A DNA stretch of 64,000 nucleotides from Physcousia sp015060555 (GTDB taxonomy: Bacteria > Bacteroidota > Bacteroidia > Bacteroidales > Bacteroidaceae): the NCBI GenBank assembly GCA_015060555.1, contig SUYG01000014.1, positions 129,273-193,272 of the forward strand. Direction: 5' to 3'. Shown here one piece after another: positions 1 through 7,815 of the stretch. Positions within the stretch are counted from its first letter, which is position 1, and each line of letters starts with the position of its first letter. The translations under genes were made by a program, and so were the position numbers. The notes beneath the pieces are model-generated. The model searched no databases. It saw nothing but the letters and a program-made list of their open reading frames with translations, and had not been told where the DNA came from.

Positions 1-524
1 ATGTCAAGCTCTTCCTCGCCAACCAGCGCCAGGGTACCGCAAAGTCCAAGGAGCGCTCTGAGATTAGCGGTTCTACCCGCAAACTCGGTCGCCAGAAGGG
101 CGGCGGTGGTGCACGTCGTGGTGACATCAACTCACCCGTGCTCGTAGGTGGTGCTCGCGTGTTCGGCCCCAAGCCCCGCGACTACGGTTTTAAGCTCAAC
201 AAGAAGGTGCGTCAGCTCGCCCGCAAGAGCGCTCTTGCCTACAAGGCACAGGAGAATGCCATTGTGGTGGTTGAGAACTTCACTTTTGAGGCTCCGAAGA
301 CGAAAAACATCATCGAAGTCATAAAAAATCTTAAAGTTGACGGCAAGAAGGCCCTCTTCGTTTTGCCGGGTACGGATAAAGCCGTATATTTGTCGGCTCG
401 TAACATCGAGCGCGTCAAAGTGATGGCGGCATCTGCACTGAACACCTACAAGGTGCTCGATGCAGACGTGCTTGTGCTCACCGAGGGCGCTCTCGACATT
501 GTCGCAGCAAACCTTAACAAGTAA
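1..524 (+). CDS. rplD: 50S ribosomal protein L4 (uL4), 5'-partial
   Basis: This is a primary binder of 23S rRNA and lines the exit tunnel. Reading continues in frame from base 3 (V-K-L-F-L-A-N-Q) through the conserved R-K-L-G-R-Q-K-G loop and the GGARVFGPKPRDY segment to the stop at 522-524, giving about 173 residues. The N-terminus lies outside the window, so the internal methionine at 138 is not the start. It is followed after 13 bases by rplW, as in other S10 operons. In E. coli, L4 also autoregulates this operon; that site would be upstream and cannot be seen here. Confidence 0.97.
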   Translation, partial: VKLFLANQRQGTAKSKERSEISGSTRKLGRQKGGGGARRGDINSPVLVGGARVFGPKPRDYGFKLNKKVRQLARKSALAYKAQENAIVVVENFTFEAPKTKNIIEVIKNLKVDGKKALFVLPGTDKAVYLSARNIERVKVMAASALNTYKVLDADVLVLTEGALDIVAANLNK

Positions 525-537
525 CAGGCAAGACATT

Positions 538-828
538 ATGGGATATATCATTAAACCCCTGGTCACTGAGAAGATGACCAACATCACGGAGAAGCAGAAT
601 AAGTTCGGCTTCATCGTTCGTCCTGAGGCTAACAAGGTCGAGATCAAGAATGAGATCGAGGCTCTGTACAATGTCACCGTGACCGGCATCAGCACTTGCC
701 GTTATGCAGGCAAGAACAAGAGCCGCTATACCAAGGCAGGCCTCATCAAGGGTCGCACTAATGCCTTCAAGAAGGCTATCGTCACTCTGAAGGAGGGCGA
801 GACAATCGATTTCTACAGTAACATTTAA
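538..828 (+). CDS. rplW: 50S ribosomal protein L23 (uL23)
   Basis: This is a large-subunit protein at the exit of the peptide tunnel, the docking point for trigger factor and SRP. The open frame extends upstream to 460, but that part overlaps rplD and is not L23-like. The ATG at 538 gives MGYIIKPLVTEKMT, the usual family start, and a 96-residue protein. The tail VTLKEGETIDFYSNI is typical. It lies 13 bases after rplD and 5 before rplB, so it is co-transcribed. Confidence 0.96.
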   Translation: MGYIIKPLVTEKMTNITEKQNKFGFIVRPEANKVEIKNEIEALYNVTVTGISTCRYAGKNKSRYTKAGLIKGRTNAFKKAIVTLKEGETIDFYSNI

Positions 829-833
829 ACAAG

Positions 834-1661
834 ATGGCAGTACGTAAATTAAAGCCCACAACACCGGGCCAAAGACACAAAATTATAGGTGCGTTCGAAG
901 AGATTACTGCATCTGTACCTGAAAAGTCTCTCACCTACGGTAAGCGTAGCACTGGTGGCCGCAACAACACTGGTAAGATGACTGTTCGTTACATGGGCGG
1001 CGGTCACAAGCGCAAGTTCCGTTTCATTGATTTCAAGCGAGAGAAAGATGGTGTTCCCGCAGTGGTGAAGTCCATCGAGTACGATCCGAACCGTTCGGCT
1101 CGCATCGCCCTCCTCTTCTACGCTGATGGTGAAAAACGTTATATCATTGCTCCTAATGGCCTCAAAGTGGGTCAGACGCTGATGTCTGGCGCTGAGGCAG
1201 CTCCTGAGGTCGGCAACGCCCTGCCTCTGCAGAATATTCCCGTTGGTACTGTGATTCACAATATCGAGCTTCGTCCTGGTCAGGGCGCACTCCTTGTGCG
1301 TTCCGCTGGAAACTTCGCTCAGCTGACATCACGTGAGGATCGCTACTGTGTCATCAAACTCCCCTCGGGCGAGACACGTAAGATTCTGAGTGCCTGTAAG
1401 GCAACCGTCGGTAGTGTTGGCAACAGCGATCACGCACTTGAAGCCTCCGGTAAGGCCGGACGCAGCCGCTGGCTCGGTCGTCGCCCCCACAACCGTGGTG
1501 TCGTCATGAACCCCCACGATCACCCGATGGGCGGTGGTGAAGGTCGCCAGAGCGGTGGACATCCTCGTTCACGTAAGGGCCTCTATGCTAAGGGCCTCAA
1601 GACACGTGCACCGAAGAAGCAGTCCAGCAAGTATATCATTGAAAGAGCCAACAAGAAGTAA
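834..1661 (+). CDS. rplB: 50S ribosomal protein L2 (uL2)
   Basis: This is the core peptidyl-transferase-centre protein of the large subunit. The 275 residues match the family length. They begin MAVRKLKPTTPGQR and end with the conserved Gly/His-rich segment around VVMNPHDHPMGGGEGRQ, which holds the histidine linked to peptidyl transfer. The basic tail is KKQSSKYIIERANKK. It sits 5 bases after rplW and is followed by rpsS, as in the S10 operon of most bacteria. Confidence 0.98.
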   Translation: MAVRKLKPTTPGQRHKIIGAFEEITASVPEKSLTYGKRSTGGRNNTGKMTVRYMGGGHKRKFRFIDFKREKDGVPAVVKSIEYDPNRSARIALLFYADGEKRYIIAPNGLKVGQTLMSGAEAAPEVGNALPLQNIPVGTVIHNIELRPGQGALLVRSAGNFAQLTSREDRYCVIKLPSGETRKILSACKATVGSVGNSDHALEASGKAGRSRWLGRRPHNRGVVMNPHDHPMGGGEGRQSGGHPRSRKGLYAKGLKTRAPKKQSSKYIIERANKK

Positions 1662-1686
1662 TCACTGTTAACACGAAGAAAACATT

Positions 1687-1956
1687 ATGAGTCGTTCACT
1701 TAAGAAAGGTCCCTACATCGCAGTAAGCCTTGAGAAAAAGGTTCTCGCCATGAACGAGAGCGGCAAGAAGAACGTCGTGAAGACTTGGGCTCGTGCTTCA
1801 ATGATCAGCCCCGACTTCGTCGGTCACACGATTGCCGTTCACAACGGAAACAAGTTCATTCCTGTGTATGTCACTGAGAACATGGTAGGTCACAAGCTGG
1901 GTGAGTTCGCTCCCACCCGCAAGTTCGGTGGCCATGCTGGTCAGAAGAAGAAGTAA
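1687..1956 (+). CDS. rpsS: 30S ribosomal protein S19 (uS19)
   Basis: This is a head protein of the small subunit, which pairs with S13 near the A site. The 89 residues start MSRSLKKGPYI, include VGHTIAVHNGNKFIPVYVTENMVGH, and end with the conserved GEFAPTRKFGGHAGQKKK. The position between rplB and rplV confirms it. The 25-base gap upstream carries no convincing Shine-Dalgarno sequence, as usual in Bacteroidetes. Confidence 0.98.
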   Translation: MSRSLKKGPYIAVSLEKKVLAMNESGKKNVVKTWARASMISPDFVGHTIAVHNGNKFIPVYVTENMVGHKLGEFAPTRKFGGHAGQKKK

Positions 1957-2001
1957 GCAGGGCCTCGGATTCAATTATCGAATTAATAGAGTAATCATAT
2001 A

Positions 2002-2400
2002 ATGGGAAAAAGAAAAAGACTGGCAGCTGAAGCAAGAAAGGCTGCACTGAAGACCCAGTTCTTTGCCAAGGCTAAGGGCGTACCCTCCTCCCCGCGTAAG
2101 ATGCGTTATGTGGTGGATTTGATCCGCGGTATGGAAGTCAACCGCGCCCTGGCTACGCTGCACTTCAACAAAAAAGCAGCTGCCGCCGACGTAGAGAAAC
2201 TTCTGCGTTCTGCCATTGCCAACTGGGAACAGAAGAACGATCGCAAAGCCGAGGATGGCGAGCTGTTCGTTACAAGAGTATTCGTTGATGAGGGCGCTAC
2301 CCTCAAGCGTATGCGCCCCGCTCCTCAGGGTCGTGGCTATCGCATCCGCAAGCGCAGCAACCACGTCACATTGTTCGTTGACACTAAAACTAATGATTAA
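2002..2400 (+). CDS. rplV: 50S ribosomal protein L22 (uL22)
   Basis: This is a large-subunit protein whose beta hairpin lines the exit tunnel. It has 132 residues and starts MGKRKRLAAEARK. The family motif SSPRKMRYVVDLIRGMEVNRAL follows at about residues 29-50, and the hairpin region is DEGATLKRMRPAPQGRGYRIRKRSNH. The extended basic N-terminus is common in Bacteroidetes copies. It lies 45 bases after rpsS and 11 before rpsC. Confidence 0.97.
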   Translation: MGKRKRLAAEARKAALKTQFFAKAKGVPSSPRKMRYVVDLIRGMEVNRALATLHFNKKAAAADVEKLLRSAIANWEQKNDRKAEDGELFVTRVFVDEGATLKRMRPAPQGRGYRIRKRSNHVTLFVDTKTND

Positions 2401-2411
2401 TCAGTAACAGT

Positions 2412-3146
2412 ATGGGACAGAAAGTTAATCCTATCAGCAACCGTCTCGGCATTGTCCGTGGTTGGGATTCCAATTGGTATGGAGGCAAGAACTTCGGCGA
2501 TTCCATTCTTGAGGACAGCAAGATTCGCAAGTACCTCATGGCTCGTCTGGGTGATGCCAGCATCTCCCGCATTGTCATCGAACGCACACTGAAGCTCGTG
2601 ACCATCACGATCTGCACGTCGCGTCCGGGTATAATCATTGGCAAAGGTGGTGAGAAAGTTGACGCTCTGAAGCGTGAGCTTAAGAAGATTACAGACAAGG
2701 ACATTCAGCTTAACATCTTTGAGGTGAAGAAGCCCGACCTCGATGCCAACATTGTAGGCGCCAACATCGCCAAGCAGGTCGAGGGCAAGATTGCTTATCG
2801 TCGTGCCATCAAGATGGCTATCGGCAACACTATGCGTGCAGGTGCCGAGGGTATCAAGGTGCTCATCTCCGGCCGTCTGAACGGTGCCGAGATCGCCCGC
2901 TCAGAGATGTTTAAGGAAGGTCGTACGCCCCTGCACACTTTCCGCGCAGATATCGACTATTGCCAGACCGAGGCTCTCACGAAGGTGGGTCTGCTCGGCA
3001 TTAAGGTGTGGATCTGCCGTGGTGAGGTCTATGGCAAGAAAGACCTGGCTCCTAACTTTGTACAGCAGAAGGAGACCGGCCGCTTTGGCGGAAATGACCG
3101 TGGCGGTCGTCGTGGTCCCCGTCGTCCGCGCAACAACAATCGTTAA
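2412..3146 (+). CDS. rpsC: 30S ribosomal protein S3 (uS3)
   Basis: This protein sits at the mRNA entry channel of the small subunit. The 244 residues open with MGQKVNPISNRLGIVRGWDSN. A KH domain follows with the GxxG-type motif in RPGIIIGKGGEKVD at about residues 75-88, then the S3 C-terminal domain (SGRLNGAEIARSE). The Arg/Gly-rich tail NDRGGRRGPRRPRNNNR is typical of Bacteroidetes S3. Confidence 0.98.
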   Translation: MGQKVNPISNRLGIVRGWDSNWYGGKNFGDSILEDSKIRKYLMARLGDASISRIVIERTLKLVTITICTSRPGIIIGKGGEKVDALKRELKKITDKDIQLNIFEVKKPDLDANIVGANIAKQVEGKIAYRRAIKMAIGNTMRAGAEGIKVLISGRLNGAEIARSEMFKEGRTPLHTFRADIDYCQTEALTKVGLLGIKVWICRGEVYGKKDLAPNFVQQKETGRFGGNDRGGRRGPRRPRNNNR

Positions 3147-3167
3147 ACCAACTGAAAGAACGTAATT

Positions 3168-3593
3168 ATGTTACAGCCGAAAAGAACAAAATATAGAAGA
3201 CCGCAAAAGGGTCGTTGCAAAGGCAATGCCCAGCGCGGCAACCAGCTTGCTTTCGGATCGTTCGGTATTAAGAGTTTGGATACGCACTGGATTAACAGCC
3301 GCCAGATTGAGGCTGCCCGTGTGGCCGTGACGCGCTACATGCAGCGTGAGGGTCAGGTGTGGATCCGCATCTTCCCGGATAAACCCATCACCAAGAAGCC
3401 TGCTGATGTGCGTATGGGTAAAGGTAAGGGTGACCCCGTGGGTTACGTCTTCCCTGTGACTCCCGGCCGTATCATCTTCGAGGTAGAAGGTGTACCCTAT
3501 GAGACAGCGAAAGAAGCTCTGCGCCTCGCCGCTCAGAAGCTTCCCGTGACTACGAAGTTTATTGTTAGACGAGATTACGACAAAAACGCTTGA
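3168..3593 (+). CDS. rplP: 50S ribosomal protein L16 (uL16)
   Basis: This large-subunit protein helps position the A-site tRNA. The 141 residues begin MLQPKRTKYRRPQKGR and contain the conserved stretches WINSRQIEAARVAVTRYMQREG and IRIFPDKPITKKPADVRMGKGKG. It overlaps nothing; rpmC starts 2 bases after its stop, which suggests translational coupling. Confidence 0.98.
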   Translation: MLQPKRTKYRRPQKGRCKGNAQRGNQLAFGSFGIKSLDTHWINSRQIEAARVAVTRYMQREGQVWIRIFPDKPITKKPADVRMGKGKGDPVGYVFPVTPGRIIFEVEGVPYETAKEALRLAAQKLPVTTKFIVRRDYDKNA

Positions 3594-3595
3594 TT

Positions 3596-3790
3596 ATGAA
3601 GACAGCAGAAGTAAGAGCCCTCTCTGTTGAGGAACTCGCCGAGAAAATCGAAACGGCAAAGGCACAGTACAATCAGATGTTGCTTAACCATGCCGTCTCT
3701 CCGCTGGAGAATCCTTCTGAGATCAAGAAGGCACGTCGTGACATCGCTCGTATGATGACGATTCTCACGGAGAAAAAGAATGCTAATTAA
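3596..3790 (+). CDS. rpmC: 50S ribosomal protein L29 (uL29)
   Basis: This is a small two-helix protein next to L23 at the tunnel exit. A TTG six bases upstream at 3590 is also in frame, but the ATG at 3596 gives MKTAEVRALSVEELAEKI, the normal family start, and 64 residues. The central L-M-L-N-H and the terminal I-A-R-M-M-T-I-L-T-E-K match the family. It begins 2 bases after the rplP stop. Confidence 0.95.
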   Translation: MKTAEVRALSVEELAEKIETAKAQYNQMLLNHAVSPLENPSEIKKARRDIARMMTILTEKKNAN

Positions 3791-3804
3791 TAATGGTCTT
3801 AGAC

Positions 3805-4062
3805 ATGGAAGTTAGAAACTTAAGAAAGACAAGAACCGGTGTGGTCGTCAGCGACAAAATGGACAAGACCATTGTAGTGGCTGCCAAGTTCAAGGAGAAA
3901 CACCCGATTTATGGTAAGTTCGTCCAGAAGACGAAGAAGTACCATGCTCATGACGAGAAGAACGACTGTCACAAGGGTGACACCGTGCTCATCATGGAGA
4001 CTCGTCCCCTGAGCAAAACCAAGAGATGGAGAGTAGTAGAAATCGTAGAAAGAGCTAAGTAA
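3805..4062 (+). CDS. rpsQ: 30S ribosomal protein S17 (uS17)
   Basis: This is a primary 16S rRNA binder with an OB fold. The frame opens at 3793 (MVLDMEVR), only 2 bases after rpmC. Bacteroidetes homologues normally start M-E-x-R-N-L-R-K, so the ATG at 3805 is preferred, giving 85 residues. The motif VVVSDKMDKTIVVAAKF and the basic DTVLIMETRPLSKTKRWRVVEI segment are diagnostic. If 3793 is used, the protein is 89 residues. Confidence 0.93.
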   Translation: MEVRNLRKTRTGVVVSDKMDKTIVVAAKFKEKHPIYGKFVQKTKKYHAHDEKNDCHKGDTVLIMETRPLSKTKRWRVVEIVERAK

Positions 4063-4064
4063 TT

Positions 4065-4430
4065 ATGATACAGGCAGAATCTAGATTAGTCGTTGCAGAC
4101 AACAGCGGTGCTAAGGAAGCCCTCTGCATTCGCGTGTTGGGTGGCACTCGTCGCCGTTATGCAACCGTAGGGGACGTTATTGTCGTCTCTGTGAAGAGCG
4201 TCATCCCCTCCAGTGAAATCAAAAAGGGTGCTGTGTCGAAAGCTTTGATCGTCCGCACAAGTAAGGAAGTCCGTCGTGCTGATGGGTCCTACATTCGCTT
4301 CGACGACAACGCTTGCGTACTGTTGAACAATGCTGGTGAACTTCGCGGCAGTCGTATCTTCGGCCCTGTGGCCCGTGAGTTGCGTGCTGCTAATATGAAG
4401 GTGGTCTCACTCGCACCCGAGGTACTTTAA
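4065..4430 (+). CDS. rplN: 50S ribosomal protein L14 (uL14)
   Basis: This large-subunit interface protein forms bridges to 16S rRNA. The 121 residues start MIQAESRLVVADNSGAKEAL and include GTRRRYATVGDVIVVSVK and the conserved ARELR near the C-terminus. It starts 2 bases after rpsQ. This gene begins the spc-type segment of the operon. Confidence 0.98.
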   Translation: MIQAESRLVVADNSGAKEALCIRVLGGTRRRYATVGDVIVVSVKSVIPSSEIKKGAVSKALIVRTSKEVRRADGSYIRFDDNACVLLNNAGELRGSRIFGPVARELRAANMKVVSLAPEVL

Positions 4431-4454
4431 TCATCTAAAGATTCAATTACAGTA

Positions 4455-4775
4455 ATGGCAAAGTTACATATTAAGAAAGGCGACACCGTGCAGATTCTCT
4501 CTGGCAACAGCAAGGGCCAGACGGGTAAGGTGCTTAAGGTGCTCGTCAAGGAGCAGAAGGCAATCGTGGAGGGCCAGAACATGGTGTCCAAGAGCCAGAA
4601 GCCCAGTGCCAAGAACCCTCAGGGTGGCATCGTGAAGCAGGAAGCCCCTATCCACATCTCCAACTTGAATGTGGTGGACCCCAAGTCCGGCAAGGCAACC
4701 CGCATTGGTCGTAAGTTGAACGCAGAGGGCAAGCTTGTCCGTTATGCAAAAAAATCAGGAGAGGAGATTAAGTAA
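4455..4775 (+). CDS. rplX: 50S ribosomal protein L24 (uL24)
   Basis: This is an assembly-initiator protein of the large subunit. The 106 residues carry an N-terminal KOW motif (KKGDTVQILSGNSKGQTGKV, residues 6-25), followed by KNPQGGIVKQEAPIHISN. Its stop overlaps the rplE start in TAATG, so translation of the two is probably coupled. Confidence 0.97.
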   Translation: MAKLHIKKGDTVQILSGNSKGQTGKVLKVLVKEQKAIVEGQNMVSKSQKPSAKNPQGGIVKQEAPIHISNLNVVDPKSGKATRIGRKLNAEGKLVRYAKKSGEEIK

Positions 4776-5329
4776 TGGCAAATACCGCAAGACTGAAGCA
4801 GGAGTATGCTGAGCGCATCGCTCCCGCACTGAAAGAGAAGTTCGGCTACACCTCTACAATGCAGATCCCCGTCCTGAAGAAGATTGTTATCAATCAGGGC
4901 TTGGGTATCGCTACCGCCGACAAGAAAATCATCGAGGTGGCTATCAACGAGCTCACCGCTATCACTGGCCAGAAGGCTGTCGCCACCATCTCTAAGAAGG
5001 ACGTGGCCAACTTCAAGCTTCGTAAGAAGATGCCCATTGGTGTCATGGTGACACTTCGTCGCGAGCGCATGTACGAGTTCCTTGAGAAACTCGTAAAAGT
5101 TGCTCTCCCTCGTATTCGTGACTTCAAGGGTATTGAGAGTAAGCTCGATGGCCGTGGTAACTACACCCTCGGCATTCAGGAGCAGATTATCTTCCCCGAG
5201 ATTAATATCGATGCCATCGACCGCATTGTGGGAATGAATATCACTTTCGTGACTACAGCTCAGACCGACGAGGAGGGCTTCGCTCTACTCAAGGAGTTCG
5301 GCCTTCCCTTCAAAAACGCTAAAGACTAA
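4775..5329 (+). CDS. rplE: 50S ribosomal protein L5 (uL5)
   Basis: This protein binds 5S rRNA and the P-site tRNA. It has 184 residues, with the characteristic MQIPVLKKIVINQGLGIA, the loop VTLRRERMYEFLEKLV, and the C-terminal NITFVTTAQTDEEGFALLKEFGLPF. The start codon overlaps the rplX stop by one base. rpsN follows after 6 bases. Confidence 0.98.
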   Translation: MANTARLKQEYAERIAPALKEKFGYTSTMQIPVLKKIVINQGLGIATADKKIIEVAINELTAITGQKAVATISKKDVANFKLRKKMPIGVMVTLRRERMYEFLEKLVKVALPRIRDFKGIESKLDGRGNYTLGIQEQIIFPEINIDAIDRIVGMNITFVTTAQTDEEGFALLKEFGLPFKNAKD

Positions 5330-5335
5330 AGAGAT

Positions 5336-5635
5336 ATGGCAAAAGAATCAATGAAGGCCCGCGAGGTCAAGCGTGCCAAGCTCGTTGCTAAGTATGCTGC
5401 CAAGCGTGCAGCCCTGAAGAAAATTGTCAACACGGGTGATCCCGTGGAGGCTTTTGAGGCTGCCCAGAAGCTGCAGAGCATCCCTCGCAACGCTAACCCC
5501 ATCCGCCTGCACAACCGTTGCAAGATCACGGGTCGTCCCAAGGGTTATATCCGTCAGTTCGGAATCTCTCGTATTCAATTCCGTGAGATGGCATCCCAGG
5601 GTCTTATCCCCGGCGTGAAGAAGGCCAGCTGGTAA
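5336..5635 (+). CDS. rpsN: 30S ribosomal protein S14 (uS14), zinc-free long form
   Basis: This is a small-subunit head protein. The 99 residues correspond to the long form without zinc-binding cysteines: there is a single Cys in RLHNRCKITGRPKGYIRQFG, and the protein ends GLIPGVKKASW. This suggests that S14 function here does not depend on zinc. It lies 6 bases after rplE, with a 68-base AT-rich gap before rpsH. Confidence 0.97.
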   Translation: MAKESMKAREVKRAKLVAKYAAKRAALKKIVNTGDPVEAFEAAQKLQSIPRNANPIRLHNRCKITGRPKGYIRQFGISRIQFREMASQGLIPGVKKASW

Positions 5636-5703
5636 CAGAAGCAGAAGCATCATTATTTTTTAATATTGTCGGCACAGTGCCGATTAATTAAATCATTTAA
5701 CAA

Positions 5704-6099
5704 ATGACAGATCCTATTGCAGACTATCTGACGCGAGTGCGTAACGCCATCATGGCGAAGCACAGGATTGTGGAAATCCCTGCGTCGAATCTGAAGAAGG
5801 AGATCACCAAGATCCTCTTCGAGAAGGGATACATCCTCAACTACAAGTTCCTGGAGGATGGCCCTCAGGGCACCATCAAGGTGGCCTTGAAATACGATGC
5901 CGCTAACAAGGTTAGCGCCATCAAGAAACTGATCCGCGTGTCCCGCCCCGGTATGCGTAAGTACACCGGTTACAAGGACATGCCCCGTGTAATCAATGGC
6001 CTGGGTATCGCCATCATCTCCACTTCACGTGGCGTGATGACGGACAAGGAAGCTGCCGAGCAGAAGATCGGTGGCGAAGTTCTTTGCTACGTTTATTAA
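5704..6099 (+). CDS. rpsH: 30S ribosomal protein S8 (uS8)
   Basis: This is a primary 16S rRNA binder. In E. coli it also represses spc operon translation. The 131 residues start MTDPIADYLTRVRNAIMAKH and end with ISTSRGVMTDKEAAEQKIGGEVLCYVY, the usual rRNA-binding C-terminus. A strong Shine-Dalgarno for the next gene follows its stop. Confidence 0.98.
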   Translation: MTDPIADYLTRVRNAIMAKHRIVEIPASNLKKEITKILFEKGYILNYKFLEDGPQGTIKVALKYDAANKVSAIKKLIRVSRPGMRKYTGYKDMPRVINGLGIAIISTSRGVMTDKEAAEQKIGGEVLCYVY

Positions 6100-6103
6100 T
6101 TAA

Positions 6104-6111
6104 AGGAGGAA
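6104..6111 (+). promoter_or_regulatory. Strong Shine-Dalgarno before rplF
   Basis: The sequence AAGGAGGA ends a few bases before the rplF ATG at 6117. Most genes in this window have AT-rich leaders with no such site, so it stands out and fixes the start. Confidence 0.7.
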
Positions 6112-6116
6112 TTAAC

Positions 6117-6698
6117 ATGTCAAGAATTGGTAAATTGCCCATAAACATCCCTGCAGGTGTTGAGATTTCCATTGACGGCAACAAGATCACCGTCAAAGGC
6201 AAGGAGGGTGTTTTAACCCAAGAGGTTAATCCTTCCATCAAAATGAACTACGACAAGGATAAAGCTGAGCTCACCTTCACGGTCGATGAGGAGTACGATC
6301 CCATCAACATCTCTCTGAAGCAGAAGCAGGCTTACCATGGTCTCTACCGCGCACTTGTCCACAACATGGTTGTTGGCGTGAGCGAGGGCTATACGAAGGA
6401 GATGGAGCTTGTCGGTGTCGGCTACCGCGTGAGCAACAAGGGTAACCTCGTTGAGTTCTCGCTGGGCTACACCCACAGCATTTTCATCCAACTTCCCGCT
6501 GAGATCAAGGTTGAGACTAAGGCCGAGCGTAACCAGAATCCCCAGATTATCTTGAAGTCTTGTGACAAACAGCTCCTCGGACAGGTTTGTGCCAAGATCC
6601 GTTCTTTCCGTAAGCCCGAACCTTACAAGGGCAAGGGTATCTTGTTCGTTGGCGAACAGATTCGCAGAAAGTCTGGTAAGTCAGCAGGTGCTAAGTAA
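6117..6698 (+). CDS. rplF: 50S ribosomal protein L6 (uL6)
   Basis: This is a two-domain protein near the factor-binding centre of the large subunit. The open frame reaches back to 6084, but that part overlaps rpsH. The ATG at 6117 gives MSRIGKLPINIPAGVEI and 193 residues, and is preceded by AAAGGAGG, an unusually good Shine-Dalgarno for this phylum. The C-terminal signature AKIRSFRKPEPYKGKGI is intact. Confidence 0.97.
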   Translation: MSRIGKLPINIPAGVEISIDGNKITVKGKEGVLTQEVNPSIKMNYDKDKAELTFTVDEEYDPINISLKQKQAYHGLYRALVHNMVVGVSEGYTKEMELVGVGYRVSNKGNLVEFSLGYTHSIFIQLPAEIKVETKAERNQNPQIILKSCDKQLLGQVCAKIRSFRKPEPYKGKGILFVGEQIRRKSGKSAGAK

Positions 6699-6716
6699 CT
6701 TTAAAATCGCGTAATC

Positions 6717-7058
6717 ATGACAACGAAATTAGAAAGACGAATCAAGATTAAGTATAGAGTTCGTAACAAGGTCTCTGGTACCACCGAGCGTCCCCGCATG
6801 TCGGTGTTCCGCAGTAACAAGCAGATCTATGTTCAGATTATCAATGACCTGACGGGCACTACGCTGTGCGCCGCTTCCTCCCTCGGGATGGAAGCTTGCC
6901 CCAAGAAGGAGCAGGCTGCCAAGGTCGGTGAACTCATTGCGAAGAAGGCCCTCGAAGCCGGTATTACTACTGTCGTTTTCGACCGTAACGGTTATCTCTA
7001 CCATGGTAGAGTCAAGGAAGTTGCAGATGCAGCGCGTAACGGTGGACTTAAATTCTAA
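6717..7058 (+). CDS. rplR: 50S ribosomal protein L18 (uL18)
   Basis: This 5S rRNA-binding protein of the central protuberance has 113 residues. The first is MTTKLERRIKIKYRVRNKVSG, followed by ERPRMSVFRSNKQIYVQII and a C-terminal DRNGYLYHGRVKEVADAARNGGL signature. It sits 18 bases after rplF and 5 before rpsE. Confidence 0.98.
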   Translation: MTTKLERRIKIKYRVRNKVSGTTERPRMSVFRSNKQIYVQIINDLTGTTLCAASSLGMEACPKKEQAAKVGELIAKKALEAGITTVVFDRNGYLYHGRVKEVADAARNGGLKF

Positions 7059-7063
7059 TCATT

Positions 7064-7576
7064 ATGGCAATCAAGAATGTAAAGATCAATAGCGATGTTG
7101 AATTGAAGGACCGCCTCGTAGCCATCAACCGCGTTACAAAGGTAACGAAGGGTGGCCGCACCTTCACATTTGCAGCAATCGTTGTAGTCGGCGACGGCAA
7201 GGGAATCATCGGTTACGGTCTGGGTAAGGCCGGCGAGGTCACAGCCGCTATCGCCAAGGGCGTGGAAGCCGCCAAGAAGAATCTTGTGCAGGTTCCCGTC
7301 ATCAAGGGTACAGTACCCCACGAGCAGGCCGCCAAGTTCGGCGGTGCCGAAGTTCTCATCATGCCTGCTTCCACTGGTACGGGTGTGGTAGCCGGCGGCG
7401 CTATGCGTGCCGTGCTCGAGAGTGTTGGTATCACTGACTGTCTGGCCAAGAGTAAGGGTTCCTCGAACCCCCACAACCTGGTGAAGGCTACCATCGCAGC
7501 ACTCGCTGAGATGCGCGATGCCCGTCAGGTGGCTCAGAACCGTGGCATCAGTGTAGAGAAAGTATTCAGAGGTTAA
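7064..7576 (+). CDS. rpsE: 30S ribosomal protein S5 (uS5)
   Basis: This protein is involved in decoding accuracy and mRNA unwinding at the entry channel. The 170 residues have the double-stranded-RNA-binding N-domain (residues about 12-77: LVAINRVTKVTKGGRTFTF, VVGDGKGIIGYGLGKAGEV). The C-domain contains the conserved GTGVVAGGAMRAVLE. It is followed by rpmD. Confidence 0.98.
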   Translation: MAIKNVKINSDVELKDRLVAINRVTKVTKGGRTFTFAAIVVVGDGKGIIGYGLGKAGEVTAAIAKGVEAAKKNLVQVPVIKGTVPHEQAAKFGGAEVLIMPASTGTGVVAGGAMRAVLESVGITDCLAKSKGSSNPHNLVKATIAALAEMRDARQVAQNRGISVEKVFRG

Positions 7577-7579
7577 CGA

Positions 7580-7587
7580 AGGAGGTT
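7580..7587 (+). promoter_or_regulatory. Strong Shine-Dalgarno before rpmD
   Basis: The sequence AAGGAGGT lies just after the rpsE stop, at proper distance from the rpmD ATG at 7595. It is the second clear Shine-Dalgarno in the operon, after the one before rplF. Confidence 0.7.
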
Positions 7588-7594
7588 CAAGACT

Positions 7595-7771
7595 ATGGCA
7601 ACTATTAAAGTAAAGCAGATCAAGAGCCGCATCGGCGCACCCAAGAATCAGAAGCGCACGCTTGATTCCATGGGTCTAAGGAAGTTGAATCAGGTCGTAG
7701 AGCTGGAGGATAACGCCTCCGTTCGAGGTCAGATTCAGACTGTTCACCATCTGGTGAAGATTCTCGACTAA
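7595..7771 (+). CDS. rpmD: 50S ribosomal protein L30 (uL30)
   Basis: The 58-residue frame starts MATIKVKQIKSRIGAPKNQK and ends TVHHLVKILD. It has the L30 core: I-K-x-x-I-G, then L-x-x-L-G-L-R-K-L-N, then V-x-G-Q-I-x-x-V-x-H-L-V. The start is set by GAAGGAGG nine bases upstream. The gene is between rpsE and rplO, exactly where L30 is expected. Confidence 0.96.
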   Translation: MATIKVKQIKSRIGAPKNQKRTLDSMGLRKLNQVVELEDNASVRGQIQTVHHLVKILD

Positions 7772-7815
7772 GTGTTAACCCTATTTCGTCAACGTAATAA
7801 AAACCGACACACGAT

